64,000 nt of DNA from positions 1 through 64,000 of the forward strand of contig NZ_JACIBK010000010.1 of NCBI RefSeq assembly GCF_014195325.1. The letters are read 5' to 3'. The notes below the pieces were generated by a model. That model saw only the letters and a program-made list of their open reading frames with translations, did no database searches and had not been told where the DNA came from. This DNA comes from Rhizobium sp. BK650 (GTDB lineage Bacteria; Pseudomonadota; Alphaproteobacteria; Rhizobiales; Rhizobiaceae). Positions 43,765-53,333 of the stretch are shown here, one piece after another; positions within the stretch are counted from its first letter, which is position 1, and each line of letters starts with the position of its first letter. The translations under genes were made by a program, and so were the position numbers.

Positions 43765-44588
43765 GCGAGACTGCACGCAATCGCCTGATGCTCGTAATCG
43801 CCATCATCATGGCGGCGATCTATCTCTTCCCGCTCTATTGGATGTACATCACGGCGCTGAAAAGCGGCTCGGAGATGTTCGCCACACCGCCGAGCTTCTG
43901 GCCGGCCGCGCCGCAATGGGGTACCTATGCCTATGTCTGGGAAAGCCGGAACATGGGGCTTTATCTCTGGAACTCGCTGTTGATTGCGATCGGCGCGGTC
44001 GTCATCATCACTGTGCTCGGTGTCGGCTGTGCCTATGTGCTGGCGCGCTACCGCAATATCTGGGTGGACATCGGCCTCTTCCTCATCCTCATGCTGCAGG
44101 TTCTGCCGGCATCGCTGATGATCACGCCGATCTTCGTCGGTTTTTCGCAGATTGGCATGCTGAATTATCCGCGGCTCGCCGTCGTCATCGCAATCGCTGC
44201 AAAGAGCATGCCTTTCTTCGTCGTGCTGGTGCGCGCCACCTTCATGGCGGTTCCGATGGAGCTCGAAGAGGCCGCGCTCGTCGACGGCAATTCGCGTATC
44301 GGGGCCTTCTTCAACATCGTGCTGCCGCTTGCCCGCAACGGCATTCTGGTCAGCGCGATTCTCATCTTCATGCAGGCTTTTGGCGAATTCGTCTATTCCA
44401 AGTCGATGATCCAGGCGGCCGAGCTTCAGCCGGCAAGTGTCGGGCTCAACTCCTTCATGGGCCCGAACACCAATGAGTGGAACAACATCATGGCTTACGC
44501 CACCATGTACGTGACGCCAATCCTTGCCATCTTCGTTCTCTTGCAGCGCCGCATCGTATCCGGCCTCACCTCGGGAGCCCTTAAATGA
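43761..44588 (+). CDS. Sugar ABC transporter permease (MalG-like)
   Basis: 275 residues with six helices; EAA loop EEAALVDGNSRIGAFFNIVLP. Typical MalG-type N-terminus (LFPLYWMYITALKSGSEMF). Coupled to the genes on both sides by overlapping stop and start codons. Confidence 0.92.
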   Translation: MSETARNRLMLVIAIIMAAIYLFPLYWMYITALKSGSEMFATPPSFWPAAPQWGTYAYVWESRNMGLYLWNSLLIAIGAVVIITVLGVGCAYVLARYRNIWVDIGLFLILMLQVLPASLMITPIFVGFSQIGMLNYPRLAVVIAIAAKSMPFFVVLVRATFMAVPMELEEAALVDGNSRIGAFFNIVLPLARNGILVSAILIFMQAFGEFVYSKSMIQAAELQPASVGLNSFMGPNTNEWNNIMAYATMYVTPILAIFVLLQRRIVSGLTSGALK

Positions 44589-45655
44589 CCCCTCAGATCG
44601 AGCTTGCCGGCGTCAACAAATATTACGGCGCCTTCCATGCCTTGAAGAATATCGATCTCTCCATCGCCAAAGGTACATTCGTAGCGCTTGTTGGCCCTTC
44701 CGGCTGCGGAAAGTCGACCCTGCTGCGCTCGCTGGCCGGCCTGGAAACCATTTCCGATGGTAGCCTCAAGATTGCTGGCGAGCTGATGAACGGGGTGCCG
44801 CCGCGCAAGCGTGACGTCGCCATGGTGTTCCAATCCTATGCGCTCTATCCGCATATGACCGTGGAGGAAAATCTGACCTACAGCCTGCGCATGCGGGGTA
44901 TCGCAAAAGCCGCGGCGAAGAAGGCAGCCGAGGAGGTCGCGGCCACCACCGGCCTTTCGCATCTGCTGAAGCGCTATCCGCGTGAGCTCTCCGGCGGCCA
45001 GCGCCAGCGCGTCGCCATGAGCCGCGCCATCATCCGCCATCCGAAGGCATTTCTTTTCGACGAGCCTTTGTCGAACCTTGACGCGGCGTTGCGCGTCCAT
45101 ATGCGTAAGGAAATCCGCGCACTGCACGACCGTCTGCATGCCACTTCGGTTTACGTGACGCATGACCAGATCGAAGCGATGACCATGGCCGATCACGTCG
45201 TCGTCATGCGTGATGGCATCATCGAGCAGCAGGGCCGACCGCTCGATCTCTACGACAAGCCCGCAAACAAATTCGTCGCCGGTTTCATCGGCTCGCCCGC
45301 AATGAACTTCATTCCCGCAATTGCTGGCGAAGACGGGAAAAGCCTCACGCTCGATCTCGGCGCGGTCAGGCAGCAGGTTGCTATCGACCATCAGATCCAG
45401 CCCGGCCGCAAGGTCACCGCCGGTATCAGGCCGGAGCATATCGCTATCACCAGCCAGGGGCAGGGGAGTTTCGATGTGCCGGTTGCAGTGGTCGAATCCA
45501 CGGGGTCCTCGACCTTCATCACTGCCGCTACAACGCCTGAACTCACGATCGTCGAAACGGGCAGGGGAACGGTTCAGCCAAGCCAGACGATAGGTGTGAT
45601 CGTTGATCCGGCGCAGGTGCATCTCTTCGATGAGGCGAGCGGCGTGAGAATTTGA
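44585..45655 (+). CDS. Sugar ABC transporter ATP-binding protein (UgpC/MalK-like)
   Basis: 356 residues. Walker A GPSGCGKST (~39), signature LSGGQRQRVAMSRA (~136), Walker B AFLFDEPLSNLD, switch His in YVTHDQIEAMT, and the C-terminal OB-fold/TOBE regulatory domain (VTAGIRPEHIAI). Energises uptake through the two permeases; last gene of the LacI-controlled operon. Confidence 0.95.
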   Translation: MTPQIELAGVNKYYGAFHALKNIDLSIAKGTFVALVGPSGCGKSTLLRSLAGLETISDGSLKIAGELMNGVPPRKRDVAMVFQSYALYPHMTVEENLTYSLRMRGIAKAAAKKAAEEVAATTGLSHLLKRYPRELSGGQRQRVAMSRAIIRHPKAFLFDEPLSNLDAALRVHMRKEIRALHDRLHATSVYVTHDQIEAMTMADHVVVMRDGIIEQQGRPLDLYDKPANKFVAGFIGSPAMNFIPAIAGEDGKSLTLDLGAVRQQVAIDHQIQPGRKVTAGIRPEHIAITSQGQGSFDVPVAVVESTGSSTFITAATTPELTIVETGRGTVQPSQTIGVIVDPAQVHLFDEASGVRI

Positions 45656-45678
45656 GACCCAGCCCCTGCCGGATCAGT

Positions 45679-45701
45679 TCCCGCGGCGATCAGCTGCGGG
45701 A
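45679..45701 (+). terminator. Hairpin after the ABC operon
   Basis: TCCCGCGGC / GCTGCGGGA stem with one G-U pair and a 5-base loop, 23 bases after the last stop codon. No T run follows, so termination would be weak or Rho-assisted. Confidence 0.4.
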
Positions 45702-45712
45702 TGTTGCCGATC

Positions 45713-45904
45713 CTATCGAGCGAGCGAAGCCGGTGTGGCTTGCTTGGCTGCCATCTCTGTCTCACGCGGCTGTTGGCTGGAATTTGCCCACATGGCAACA
45801 GCAAGTCCTGCGACGACAAAATAGGGGAGTTTGCTTGAAAGCCTGAACTTGCCGGAAACGGCATTGCCGCGGGTGCACTCGAAGCCGGGCATTCCTGGGG
45901 TCAT
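45713..45904 (-). CDS. Possible small membrane protein
   Basis: 63 residues. One hydrophobic helix (KLPYFVVAGLAVAMWA) followed by a hydrophilic tail (NSSQQPRETEMAAKQATP). Coding-like third-base composition in the second half, but no good ribosome site at the ATG, so start and reality are uncertain. Convergent with the ABC operon and ~100 bases downstream of emrB. Confidence 0.35.
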   Translation of the reverse strand: MTPGMPGFECTRGNAVSGKFRLSSKLPYFVVAGLAVAMWANSSQQPRETEMAAKQATPASLAR

Positions 45905-46010
45905 CAGTACCTGTCTCGCATGAATATCACGCTCCAGATATAGTATATGTGGTGATTCGAATGAACCCCAAGATAAGGGGATATCCAACAGGTTGTTAGC
46001 GGGAAGCATA

Positions 46011-47621
46011 TCAATGCCCGCCTGGCTCGCCCGAGCCCTTTCCAAGGTCGATCCGTCGCAGGATGAAGGCGAGCGGCAGTACGCCAAGCGACAGCCACAT
46101 CAGCGTGTGGAAAACATCGATATAGGCGAGATAGCTCGCCTGGATCTGCACTTGCTGCCCGATCCAGCCCATGGCCTGTGATTGCGCATCGACAGCTCCC
46201 ACGCCGATGTCGGTAAAGTATCGCGTCGCGCCCTGGAGCGCATGATTGTAGGTGGGATCGGAGGGAATGATGTGTTCAACCAAGCGGCTCTGATGCCACT
46301 GCTCCCGATGGGCGAGCACGTTTGATGCAATCGAAACACCGATTGAGCCACCGGTATTGCGCGCCGCATTGATGAGGGCCGAAGCCTGGTCCGTCTGTTC
46401 GGGCTTCAGGCCATCGTAGGAGGCTGCGGTCATTGGAATGAAGATCAGCGGCAGGCCGAAGCCTAGATAGATGCGAGACCAGACGAAGAAACCGAAGTTC
46501 AGGTCGGCATTGAGGCGGGTCATGTCATACATGGCGGCTGCAATGATCGCCGTGCCGATGGCGATCAGGTATTTTGGCTGGATTTTGTTGGAGATCCGTC
46601 CTGCCACGAACATCATGAACATGGTGACGAGGCCGCCGGGTGAAAGCGCAAGGCCCGCCCAGGTCGCCGTATAGCCGAAATTCTGCTGCAGTACCAACGG
46701 AATGAACTGGGTCGTGGCAATCAGGATCGCGCCCGTCGCCAGCATGACGACGAAACAGGAACCGAATTGCCGGCTTGCCAGCAGGCGGACGTCGACGGCG
46801 GGATTGACGGCGTTCATCAGCCATGGAATCGCAAGAAGAAAAGCTGCAATGCAGATTGTCGTTGCGGCGATGATGAGGTTCGAGCCGAACCAGTCTTCCG
46901 TCTGGCCACGGTCGAGAACCAGTTCGAGCGCTCCGAGAAAAGTCGCGACCAGCAGGAAGCCGACTATGTCGAAACGTACGCCTTGCCGGCGCATCCGCGC
47001 CCGTTCCTGGCGCAATGAATCTGGCTCGTCGACCAACATGTAAACGAGGATGAAGGCGAAGAGGCCGACCGGCCCGTTAATCAGGAAACACCAGTGCCAA
47101 GAGAAATTGTCCGAGAGGTAGCCGCCGAGCGTCGGCCCGATGACGGGCGCCACGACCACGGCGATGCCGAACAGCGCAAAAGCCTGGCTTCGCTTCGAAG
47201 GCGGAAAAGAATCGGCGAGGATCGACTGCGAAACTGGCACCATGCCGCCGCCTGCAAATCCCTGGATCATGCGGAAAATCAAAAGGGACCCCAGATTCCA
47301 GGCGAGGCCGCAGCAGATAGAGGCGATGGTGAACGTCGCAAGGCACAAAAGATAGAAGCGCCGCCTCCCGTAACGCTTGGCAATAAAGCTGCTGGCAACA
47401 AGGATGATGGCGTTGGACACGAGATAGGTCGTGACGACCCATGACGCCTCGTCGGCGCTTACGGCAAGCCCGCCGGAGATATAGCGCAGCGCGACATTGG
47501 CAATTGTCGTATCCAGAACCTCCATAAAGGTCGCAAGCGAAACGACGAGTGCGATCAGCCAGGGATTGACAGCCTTGGCACCCGACGCCGACATGCCATC
47601 TGCTGTTGTTGCATCACTCAT
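46011..47621 (-). CDS. emrB: DHA2-family multidrug efflux MFS transporter (EmrB-like)
   Basis: 536 residues with 14 predicted helices. DHA2 motifs are present: LDTTIANVALRYISGGL in helix 1, SSFIAKRYGRRRFYLL (motif A), and PVIGPTLGGYLSDNFSWHWCFLINGPVG (motif C region and following loop). A proton-driven inner-membrane pump working with the EmrA-like adaptor encoded 2 bases upstream. Start ATG at the end of the emrA gene. Substrates unknown. Confidence 0.93.
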   Translation of the reverse strand: MSDATTADGMSASGAKAVNPWLIALVVSLATFMEVLDTTIANVALRYISGGLAVSADEASWVVTTYLVSNAIILVASSFIAKRYGRRRFYLLCLATFTIASICCGLAWNLGSLLIFRMIQGFAGGGMVPVSQSILADSFPPSKRSQAFALFGIAVVVAPVIGPTLGGYLSDNFSWHWCFLINGPVGLFAFILVYMLVDEPDSLRQERARMRRQGVRFDIVGFLLVATFLGALELVLDRGQTEDWFGSNLIIAATTICIAAFLLAIPWLMNAVNPAVDVRLLASRQFGSCFVVMLATGAILIATTQFIPLVLQQNFGYTATWAGLALSPGGLVTMFMMFVAGRISNKIQPKYLIAIGTAIIAAAMYDMTRLNADLNFGFFVWSRIYLGFGLPLIFIPMTAASYDGLKPEQTDQASALINAARNTGGSIGVSIASNVLAHREQWHQSRLVEHIIPSDPTYNHALQGATRYFTDIGVGAVDAQSQAMGWIGQQVQIQASYLAYIDVFHTLMWLSLGVLPLAFILRRIDLGKGSGEPGGH

Positions 47622-47622
47622 G

Positions 47623-48783
47623 TCAGTTCCTTGGGCGCACGGTTACCTTCGGCACCACGGACATACCGGGGCCGATCGCCACATCCTTCGGCCAGCTGTC
47701 CACGACGATCTTGACGGGAACACGCTGGGTCACCTTCACATAGTTGCCGGTCGCGTTTTCCGCCGGAAGCAGCGAGAATGCTGTGCCCGAACCAGGCTGG
47801 ACAGAATCCACGCGGCCGCCAAGAACGTGATCCGGATAGGCATCGATCGTCACCTCGACGGGCTGGCCCGGCCGCATATCCGTCAATTGCGTTTCTTTGA
47901 AATTGGCTGTCACCCAGATTTCATCGGGCACGAACATCGAGACTGCCTGGCCTGCCTGGACATATTGCCCTTTCGAGCCGCTGAGTTTGACGACGCGGCC
48001 GGGCTGCGCCGCCGTGATCGTCGTATAGCTCAGGTTCTGTTCTGCAGCTTCGACCTGCGCTTCCGCCTGATGCAGACTGGCAACGGCGCTTGCGCGTTGC
48101 GCTTCGGCGGCCGTCTTGTTCTTAATGGCAGATGTAACGCTTGCCCGTGCCTGCGCGGTACTTGCCTGGTTTTGCCTAAAGGTAGACGCCGCCTGTTGTG
48201 CGGCCTGTTGTGAGCCGGCGCCGCTTTTCACCAGTTGCTGCTGCCGGTCGTTTTCATCTTGTGCATACTGGAGCGCGGCTTCTGCCGCAGTCAGCTGCGC
48301 TTTGGCCTCGTCGATCGCTGCCGCGGCGGCGGCAATCTGCGCTTCGGCGCTGGAAATCGCTGCCTTTGCGACATCGACCTGGCTGCGTGCCTGGTCCAAC
48401 GCGATCTGGTAGTCGCGGGGATCGATTTTGGCGATGACGGCGCCAGCGTCGAGATGCTGATTGTCTGAGACGGGAATATCCGAGACATAACCAGACACCT
48501 TGGCCGCGACGGAGAAGCTGCGGGCATCGATAAAGGCGTCGTCCGTCGCCTCGTAGGGATGGAAATAGACGAGCCAGATGAAATAGCCGGCGACGGAAAG
48601 AGCAACCAGCGCAAGAATGATCAGAAGCGTTGCGAGCGGGTGACGCCTGATGATGGAGGGCCGCTTTTCCGCTTCCTTGTCCTTTTCGATCGCCTTGGTT
48701 GGTGCTTCGTTTTTTACCTCATCGACAGGCTGATCTCGCCCGGCGGTGGCGCGCTGGTTCTGGGGCACGGCAACGTCTTTCAT
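47623..48783 (-). CDS. emrA: HlyD-family membrane fusion protein (EmrA-like)
   Basis: 386 residues from the ATG that starts KDVAVPQNQRA; longer in-frame starts exist but would overlap the start of the divergent DUF2231 gene and have no clear ribosome site. One membrane helix (~55-75), DDAFIDARSFSVAAKVSGYV lipoyl half, an Ala-rich coiled coil (~130-240), and the second half with SYTTITAAQPGRVVKL and the beta domain. It bridges EmrB to an outer-membrane channel. Confidence 0.9.
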   Translation of the reverse strand: MKDVAVPQNQRATAGRDQPVDEVKNEAPTKAIEKDKEAEKRPSIIRRHPLATLLIILALVALSVAGYFIWLVYFHPYEATDDAFIDARSFSVAAKVSGYVSDIPVSDNQHLDAGAVIAKIDPRDYQIALDQARSQVDVAKAAISSAEAQIAAAAAAIDEAKAQLTAAEAALQYAQDENDRQQQLVKSGAGSQQAAQQAASTFRQNQASTAQARASVTSAIKNKTAAEAQRASAVASLHQAEAQVEAAEQNLSYTTITAAQPGRVVKLSGSKGQYVQAGQAVSMFVPDEIWVTANFKETQLTDMRPGQPVEVTIDAYPDHVLGGRVDSVQPGSGTAFSLLPAENATGNYVKVTQRVPVKIVVDSWPKDVAIGPGMSVVPKVTVRPRN

Positions 48784-48925
48784 TTTGAAAACTCGGAACC
48801 AACGCCGGATCATCGGGTTCGGTTCCGGCCAAAATGCCGCAACGTCTCTTTGGGACCGCAGCTGCGGGAACAATTCCAGGTGGTGAAGGTTAAGCGGACG
48901 CTGAGCGAGCTCACGGATCAAAATC

Positions 48926-49372
48926 ATGACCTATTCGAATACGCGCTCTTATTTGCCGATTGCGGCGCCACCCTTGCGATCTGTTCCCCTTCACTTTTCG
49001 GCAGCCTGCTTTATCGGCGCGCTGCTGACAGATATCACCTATTGGAAGACGGCAGAGATGATGTGGACGAATTTCTCTGCCTGGCTGCTGACATCAGGAT
49101 TGGTACTCGGTGGACTGGCTGCCATCGCTGCACTCGTCGACCTCTTCGTCGGACGGCTGCCGTTGCGTGGCGCGACGAACTGGCTCTATGTCGTCGGCAA
49201 CATCGCAGCCTTCGTGGTATCGCTCTTCAACGCCTTCATTCATAGCCGCGATGCCTGGTCATCCGTCGTCCCGACAGGGCTGATATTGTCGATGGTTGCG
49301 ACCGTGCTGATCGTCATCAATGCCTGCCTCGGCTGGACCATCCTGCGCCAGCGTATCGGAGGGCTCGAATGA
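48926..49372 (+). CDS. DUF2231 membrane protein
   Basis: 148 residues with four hydrophobic helices. The N-terminal PLHFSAACFIGALLTDITYW and the pattern of small polytopic membrane proteins identify DUF2231. It overlaps the following sorbosone-dehydrogenase-like gene by ATGA; this pairing suggests a membrane partner for an exported oxidoreductase. Function unknown. Confidence 0.85.
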   Translation: MTYSNTRSYLPIAAPPLRSVPLHFSAACFIGALLTDITYWKTAEMMWTNFSAWLLTSGLVLGGLAAIAALVDLFVGRLPLRGATNWLYVVGNIAAFVVSLFNAFIHSRDAWSSVVPTGLILSMVATVLIVINACLGWTILRQRIGGLE

Positions 49373-50715
49373 TGATCCGCTCACTTGCCTTTTCACACGC
49401 GGGCGGTCTGGCCGTGATCCTCATATGCGGCAGCGGTGCACTTCTTGCTGCCTGCAGCGAGAATGAACCGGATCCCGCAGGCGAAATCGGCCCGAATCCC
49501 AAGCTGCCGGAACAATCGCAATATCTCATCCCGCCGATGCACACTGCCTCGATCATTGGATGGAAGGAGGGCGAGACGCCTAAGGTCGCTGATGGATTGC
49601 AGATCAAGGCGCTGGCGACGGGACTGAAACATCCACGCTCTGTCTATGTGCTGCCGAACGGCGATATCCTGGCGGTCGAATCCATCGCCCCACCGGCCGC
49701 ATCGATCAAGCGTCCCAAGGATCTCATCATGGGCTGGATCGAATCTATGGCGACCTCGTCCGGCTCCAGCAAGGAGGGCAGCAATCGCATTACCCTGATG
49801 CGAGATGCCGATGGCGATGGCGTTGCCGAAGTCAAGGAAGTCTTCCTCGACCATCTCAATTCGCCTTTCGGCGTCGCGCTCATCGGCAGCGATCTCTATG
49901 TCGCCGATACCGATGCCATCAGGCACTATCCCTATCGGCCCGGTGAGACGAGGATTACCGAACCCGGCACCGTGCTGACCGAGCTCCCGGGCGGGCCGAT
50001 CGACCATCACTGGACAAAGAGCCTTGTCGCCAGTGAAGACGGCAACAAGCTTTATGTCGGCGTCGGTTCGAACAGCAACATCACGGAAAACGGCATCGAG
50101 GCAGAAAAGAACCGGGCCGCTATCCTGGAAGTCGACCGGCAGACCGGCAGCTTCAGGATCTTTGCCGACGGCCTGCGCAACCCCAATGGCCTCAGCTGGG
50201 AGCCGCAGACCCATGCGCTCTGGACGGTCGTCAACGAAAGGGATGAGCTCGGTCCCAACCTCGTTCCTGATTACATGACCTCAGTCAAGAATGGCGGATT
50301 TTATGGTTGGCCATATAGCTATTTCGGTCAGAATATCGATCCGCGCGTCATGCCGCAAAGGCCGGATCTCGTGGCGAAGGCGATCGTACCCGACTACTCG
50401 CTGAGCTCGCACGTGGCGCCACTCGGGATGGCTTTCTACACCGCCGACAATCTGCCGGCGCAATATAAGGGCGGTGCGTTCGTCGGCGAGCACGGCAGCT
50501 GGAACCGTCATGCATTCAATGGCTACAAGGTCATCTTCGTACCCTTCGAGAACGGCCAGCCAAAAGGCAAGCCACAGGATGTTGTCACAGGCTTCCTCCA
50601 GGGTGAAGATCAAACGCACGGCCGACCGGTCGGGCTCGCCGTCGACAAATCCGGAGGACTGCTGATTGCCGATGATGTCGGCAACACGGTCTGGCGCGTG
50701 ACCGCGGCAAGATGA
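49369..50715 (+). CDS. Exported sorbosone-dehydrogenase-like beta-propeller protein
   Basis: 448 residues. Lipoprotein-type signal peptide (ICGSGALLAAC). Six-bladed beta-propeller of the soluble aldose/sorbosone dehydrogenase type: LKHPRSVYVLPNGDILAVES, HWTKSLVASEDGNKLYVGVGS, GLRNPNGLSWEPQTHALWTVVNERDELG, GEHGSWNRHAFNGYKV and GRPVGLAVDKSGGLLIADDVGNTVWRV. Family members often use PQQ; cofactor use here is not certain. Coupled to the DUF2231 gene. Confidence 0.85.
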   Translation: MMIRSLAFSHAGGLAVILICGSGALLAACSENEPDPAGEIGPNPKLPEQSQYLIPPMHTASIIGWKEGETPKVADGLQIKALATGLKHPRSVYVLPNGDILAVESIAPPAASIKRPKDLIMGWIESMATSSGSSKEGSNRITLMRDADGDGVAEVKEVFLDHLNSPFGVALIGSDLYVADTDAIRHYPYRPGETRITEPGTVLTELPGGPIDHHWTKSLVASEDGNKLYVGVGSNSNITENGIEAEKNRAAILEVDRQTGSFRIFADGLRNPNGLSWEPQTHALWTVVNERDELGPNLVPDYMTSVKNGGFYGWPYSYFGQNIDPRVMPQRPDLVAKAIVPDYSLSSHVAPLGMAFYTADNLPAQYKGGAFVGEHGSWNRHAFNGYKVIFVPFENGQPKGKPQDVVTGFLQGEDQTHGRPVGLAVDKSGGLLIADDVGNTVWRVTAAR

Positions 50716-50926
50716 CTATTCTTATCGAAGCGCTAAATGGATGATCTTGGCGGGAGCGGGCGTGACGAGAAGTCGTCACCGGCGGTAGAATCTGAAGCCA
50801 ACGCATTGGCAATGTGATCTGGTTTAGCTGCCGCCGAACTCCTACCTTTATCGCCGACCATCAACAGTGTTGTTGCGATTGAAAACCGCAGGGGCAACTG
50901 CCAATCCGCCGGCATCAGGAGGCCTT

Positions 50927-51229
50927 ATGAGAGGTTTGATTTTAGCCGCAGCCGTCATGCTTCCCACGGCTGCTTTTGCCGTCGAGGCCGTGGAGGTCAA
51001 TGTCCGTGAGCATTCCTGCCGCGAGCTTGCGCAGATCATCCAGCAGAAAAAGGCGGTCTTTATTCGTACGGGCATTGGCGGGCGGAGCTTTCGATATCCG
51101 CCAGCGCGATGCTCTTTAGGCGACAAGTATGATGTAGCCAGAATACGCGCCGCCAACGGGGAAATCTGCGTGCTCGACTACGAGTGCGTTTACGACCCGC
51201 AATCCTTCTACAACAGGATACCCAAATGA
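50927..51229 (+). CDS. Small secreted cysteine-containing protein
   Basis: 100 residues. Sec signal peptide (LILAAAVMLPTAAFA); the mature part has four cysteines (HSCRELA, PARCSLG, EICVLDYECVYD), likely two disulfides. AGGAGG stands 6 bases before the chosen ATG, which rules out the longer frame. No named family recognised; similar small periplasmic proteins are common in rhizobia. Confidence 0.8.
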   Translation: MRGLILAAAVMLPTAAFAVEAVEVNVREHSCRELAQIIQQKKAVFIRTGIGGRSFRYPPARCSLGDKYDVARIRAANGEICVLDYECVYDPQSFYNRIPK

Positions 51230-51236
51230 TATGGCG

Positions 51237-51479
51237 CTATCGCTCAGCTGCTGTCGCGCAAGCGACTTGAAGCTCCATCTGTACTGCATCCATGAACAGG
51301 ACTGCCTGCCGCGAGATTTCCGCCTCGGCACAGCCCTGTTCTCTGAGTTTGGCCGCAAAACCTGCCATCTCCGTCCGCCAGAAGCGATTTGCCGCCTCCC
51401 CGTGCAGGTTCTGTAGGGCCTCGCTGCAGCGCCTTATGTCGGCTGTGCGTCGGTCGGCAGGAAAATGCAGAAGCGCCAT
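51237..51479 (-). CDS. Small DUF6074-like protein
   Basis: 80 residues: ALLHFPADRRTADIRRCSEAL at the N-terminus, then a helical region rich in Arg/Ala. The F-P-A-D-R-R start and size resemble the DUF6074 family of rhizobia. ATG with GGAG 6 bases upstream. It converges on the secreted-protein gene with only 7 bases between stop codons. Function unknown. Confidence 0.65.
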   Translation of the reverse strand: MALLHFPADRRTADIRRCSEALQNLHGEAANRFWRTEMAGFAAKLREQGCAEAEISRQAVLFMDAVQMELQVACATAAER

Positions 51480-51699
51480 GTTGTCTCCGTCATTGCTCGG
51501 CGAATCGCCAGTGTCCGGCAGATTGGCTGTAAGTTCTTCACAAGTGGTGAAGCCCTCGGAGGAATGAGATATCTGACGCGCCGTTGTGAGTTCGAGGATG
51601 CTCAGCATCACCGAAAATTGACAGGGTGTTGTCCGGCAACGGTCGTCTCTGCCCCAGGCTGTGCTAGAGTTCTCGCGATAACGCAGTGATGGGAAGTTG

Positions 51700-52482
51700 A
51701 TGATGCTGACAACACTTGCGATGCTCGCGAGCCTGTCGGGCGCTGCCGCCACGATCGCGCAATCAAGCCAAAATGAAGTCGATGTCGAGTTGGTGCTGGC
51801 GGTCGATACATCCCGCTCCATGGATTACGAGGAAGTTCGCATACAGCGCGAAGGCTATGTCGAGGCGCTGCGGCACAAGGAATTCCTCGACGCAGTGAAA
51901 GGAGGACTGACTGGACGGATCGCCATCAGCTATTTCGAATGGGCCGGCTATGTCGTGCCGGGTTCCGTTCTTGACTGGCAGGTGATCGAAAGGGAAAGCG
52001 ATGCGCTGAGTTTTGCAGACAAACTCGAAGCGAGGCCGATCGCCACACAGCGCCGCACATCGATATCTGCAGCGATCGTTCAGGGCATGTCCATGCTCGC
52101 CGCAAGCCCCTATAAGAGCAATCGCCAAGTGATCGACGTTTCCGGCGACGGTCCCAACAATTCAGGCGATCCCGTCACGCCCGTCCGCAATGGGGCGCTC
52201 GAAACGGGGGCCGTGATCAATGGCCTTGCCATCATGCTCAGGCCTTCCGATGTGCCAGACGGGCTCGAGAAATATTATGCCGATTGTGTCATCGGCGGCC
52301 CGGGCTCTTTCGTTCTGCCGGTTTACAAGGTCGAGGACTTCGCCGTCGCGGTTCGCCGGAAGCTGGTTTGGGAAATCAGTGGCCTCGAGCCGTCACTAGA
52401 TATCCGCGAAATTGCATCCAATCAGCCGACGACGGACTGCCTTGTCGGCGAAAAGCTCTGGCAAAATCTTTTCGATCGCTGA
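51700..52482 (+). CDS. DUF1194 exported von Willebrand A-like protein
   Basis: 260 residues with a signal peptide (LTTLAMLASLSGAAATIA). The vWA fold shows a MIDAS motif DTSRSM (DxSxS) followed by EVRIQREGYVEALRH, GRIAISYFEWAG and QVIDVSGDGPNN, diagnostic of DUF1194. Probably periplasmic metal-dependent protein binding; partner unknown. Two tandem ATG codons after GGGAAG. Confidence 0.88.
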   Translation: MMLTTLAMLASLSGAAATIAQSSQNEVDVELVLAVDTSRSMDYEEVRIQREGYVEALRHKEFLDAVKGGLTGRIAISYFEWAGYVVPGSVLDWQVIERESDALSFADKLEARPIATQRRTSISAAIVQGMSMLAASPYKSNRQVIDVSGDGPNNSGDPVTPVRNGALETGAVINGLAIMLRPSDVPDGLEKYYADCVIGGPGSFVLPVYKVEDFAVAVRRKLVWEISGLEPSLDIREIASNQPTTDCLVGEKLWQNLFDR

Positions 52483-52605
52483 CCCTAGCTCGCCTCGAAA
52501 GTTGCGGCACGGGTCCCGCCTGCTCCAGGCGCGGCAGAACCTTTCTCGCGGAGGGTGATCCACGTGCAATTTGCAATAGCGGGAAGGGCTACAGCAAGGC
52601 TGCCT

Positions 52606-52914
52606 CTACCAAAGTGCGACTGGCGCAGATGCAAGAAACTGATCGACGGCCAAAGCAAGCGCGGGGGCAAGTGCCACGATCTCCTCATGGGCGGCAAAAA
52701 CGATCAGCGCCAGTAACGAGATTATCGACCCCGCTTCGATGGCCCACATGGGATCGCTGACGGGCGCCAGAGCCGCCTCGGGGAGAACGATAGGTGGCCG
52801 TGCGGCGGTCGGGCTATTGTCGTTTGCAGGATGAAAGAGGCGGACAGGGCGAGGATTGGCGATACGCGATTTAGCGCATATTCCAGGATAGGTTTCGCAG
52901 ACTGAGCTGGACAT
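52606..52914 (-). CDS. Possible small membrane protein
   Basis: 102 residues: a hydrophilic N-terminus containing the PANDN segment often seen in small rhizobial proteins, then one or two hydrophobic stretches (IISLLALIVFAAHEEIVALAPALALAV). GCGGGA precedes the ATG by 8 bases. No family recognised; real but small is my best reading. Confidence 0.5.
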   Translation of the reverse strand: MSSSVCETYPGICAKSRIANPRPVRLFHPANDNSPTAARPPIVLPEAALAPVSDPMWAIEAGSIISLLALIVFAAHEEIVALAPALALAVDQFLASAPVALW

Positions 52915-53164
52915 CGGATTATTCCCGCCGGCGTTGGAAGATTAAGCTAAGTTGGGGTTAGGCTGATCTTCCCTCAACTATACTCACGAATAGGGATCGC
53001 CATCCAAATGGCCACCATAGGCTTCCGTCATGCGCTTTGTGCATAGGTGAACTGTAGTCTCAACGCTACTCGTTCGAGTGGCCCCATACTATATGTTGCT
53101 CATCAAAGCGAACGAGGCGCCGCTACCTGGCAGCTGTCGCTAGACCCACGGAAAGGGGACTAAA
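52915..53164. other. Upstream region of the DUF1127 gene
   Basis: Contains a near-palindrome ACTCGTTCGAGT (53068-53079) just before a -10-like CATACTATATG. A stress-type (RpoH) promoter would be expected by analogy, but I see no good CTTG element at the right distance. Confidence 0.35.
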
Positions 53165-53311
53165 ATGAGCATTGCACGCACTTTCAACAACTGGCGCAAG
53201 TACCGTCAAACCGTTGCAGAGCTTGGCCGCATGTCGAGCCGGGAACTGAACGACCTCGGTATCGCGCGTGGTGATATCCGCGAAGTCGCACGCGCCGCTA
53301 TCGGCCGCTAA
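53165..53311 (+). CDS. DUF1127 small protein (CcaF1-like)
   Basis: 48 residues, very basic: a helical N-terminus (RTFNNWRKYRQTVAELGRM) and the DUF1127 core SSRELNDLGIARGDIREVARAA. Strong ribosome site AAAGGGG. In Rhodobacter a DUF1127 protein (CcaF1) is encoded just ahead of the CcsR small RNAs, binds RNA and affects their processing; here the same layout is seen with four CCTCC-loop hairpins downstream. DUF1127 genes also occur alone, so the link rests on this context. Confidence 0.9.
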   Translation: MSIARTFNNWRKYRQTVAELGRMSSRELNDLGIARGDIREVARAAIGR

Positions 53312-53333
53312 GACTACCGCTGGATGGATTCAA

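Noticed and set aside
44495..45622. A 1.1-kb open frame antisense to the ABC ATPase gene
   Set aside because: The sense frame has all ATPase motifs; the antisense protein has no recognisable domain.
53041..53110. A heat-shock (RpoH) type promoter for the DUF1127 gene
   Set aside because: A -10-like CCATACTATAT is present but no matching CTTG -35 at 16-18 bases; not called.
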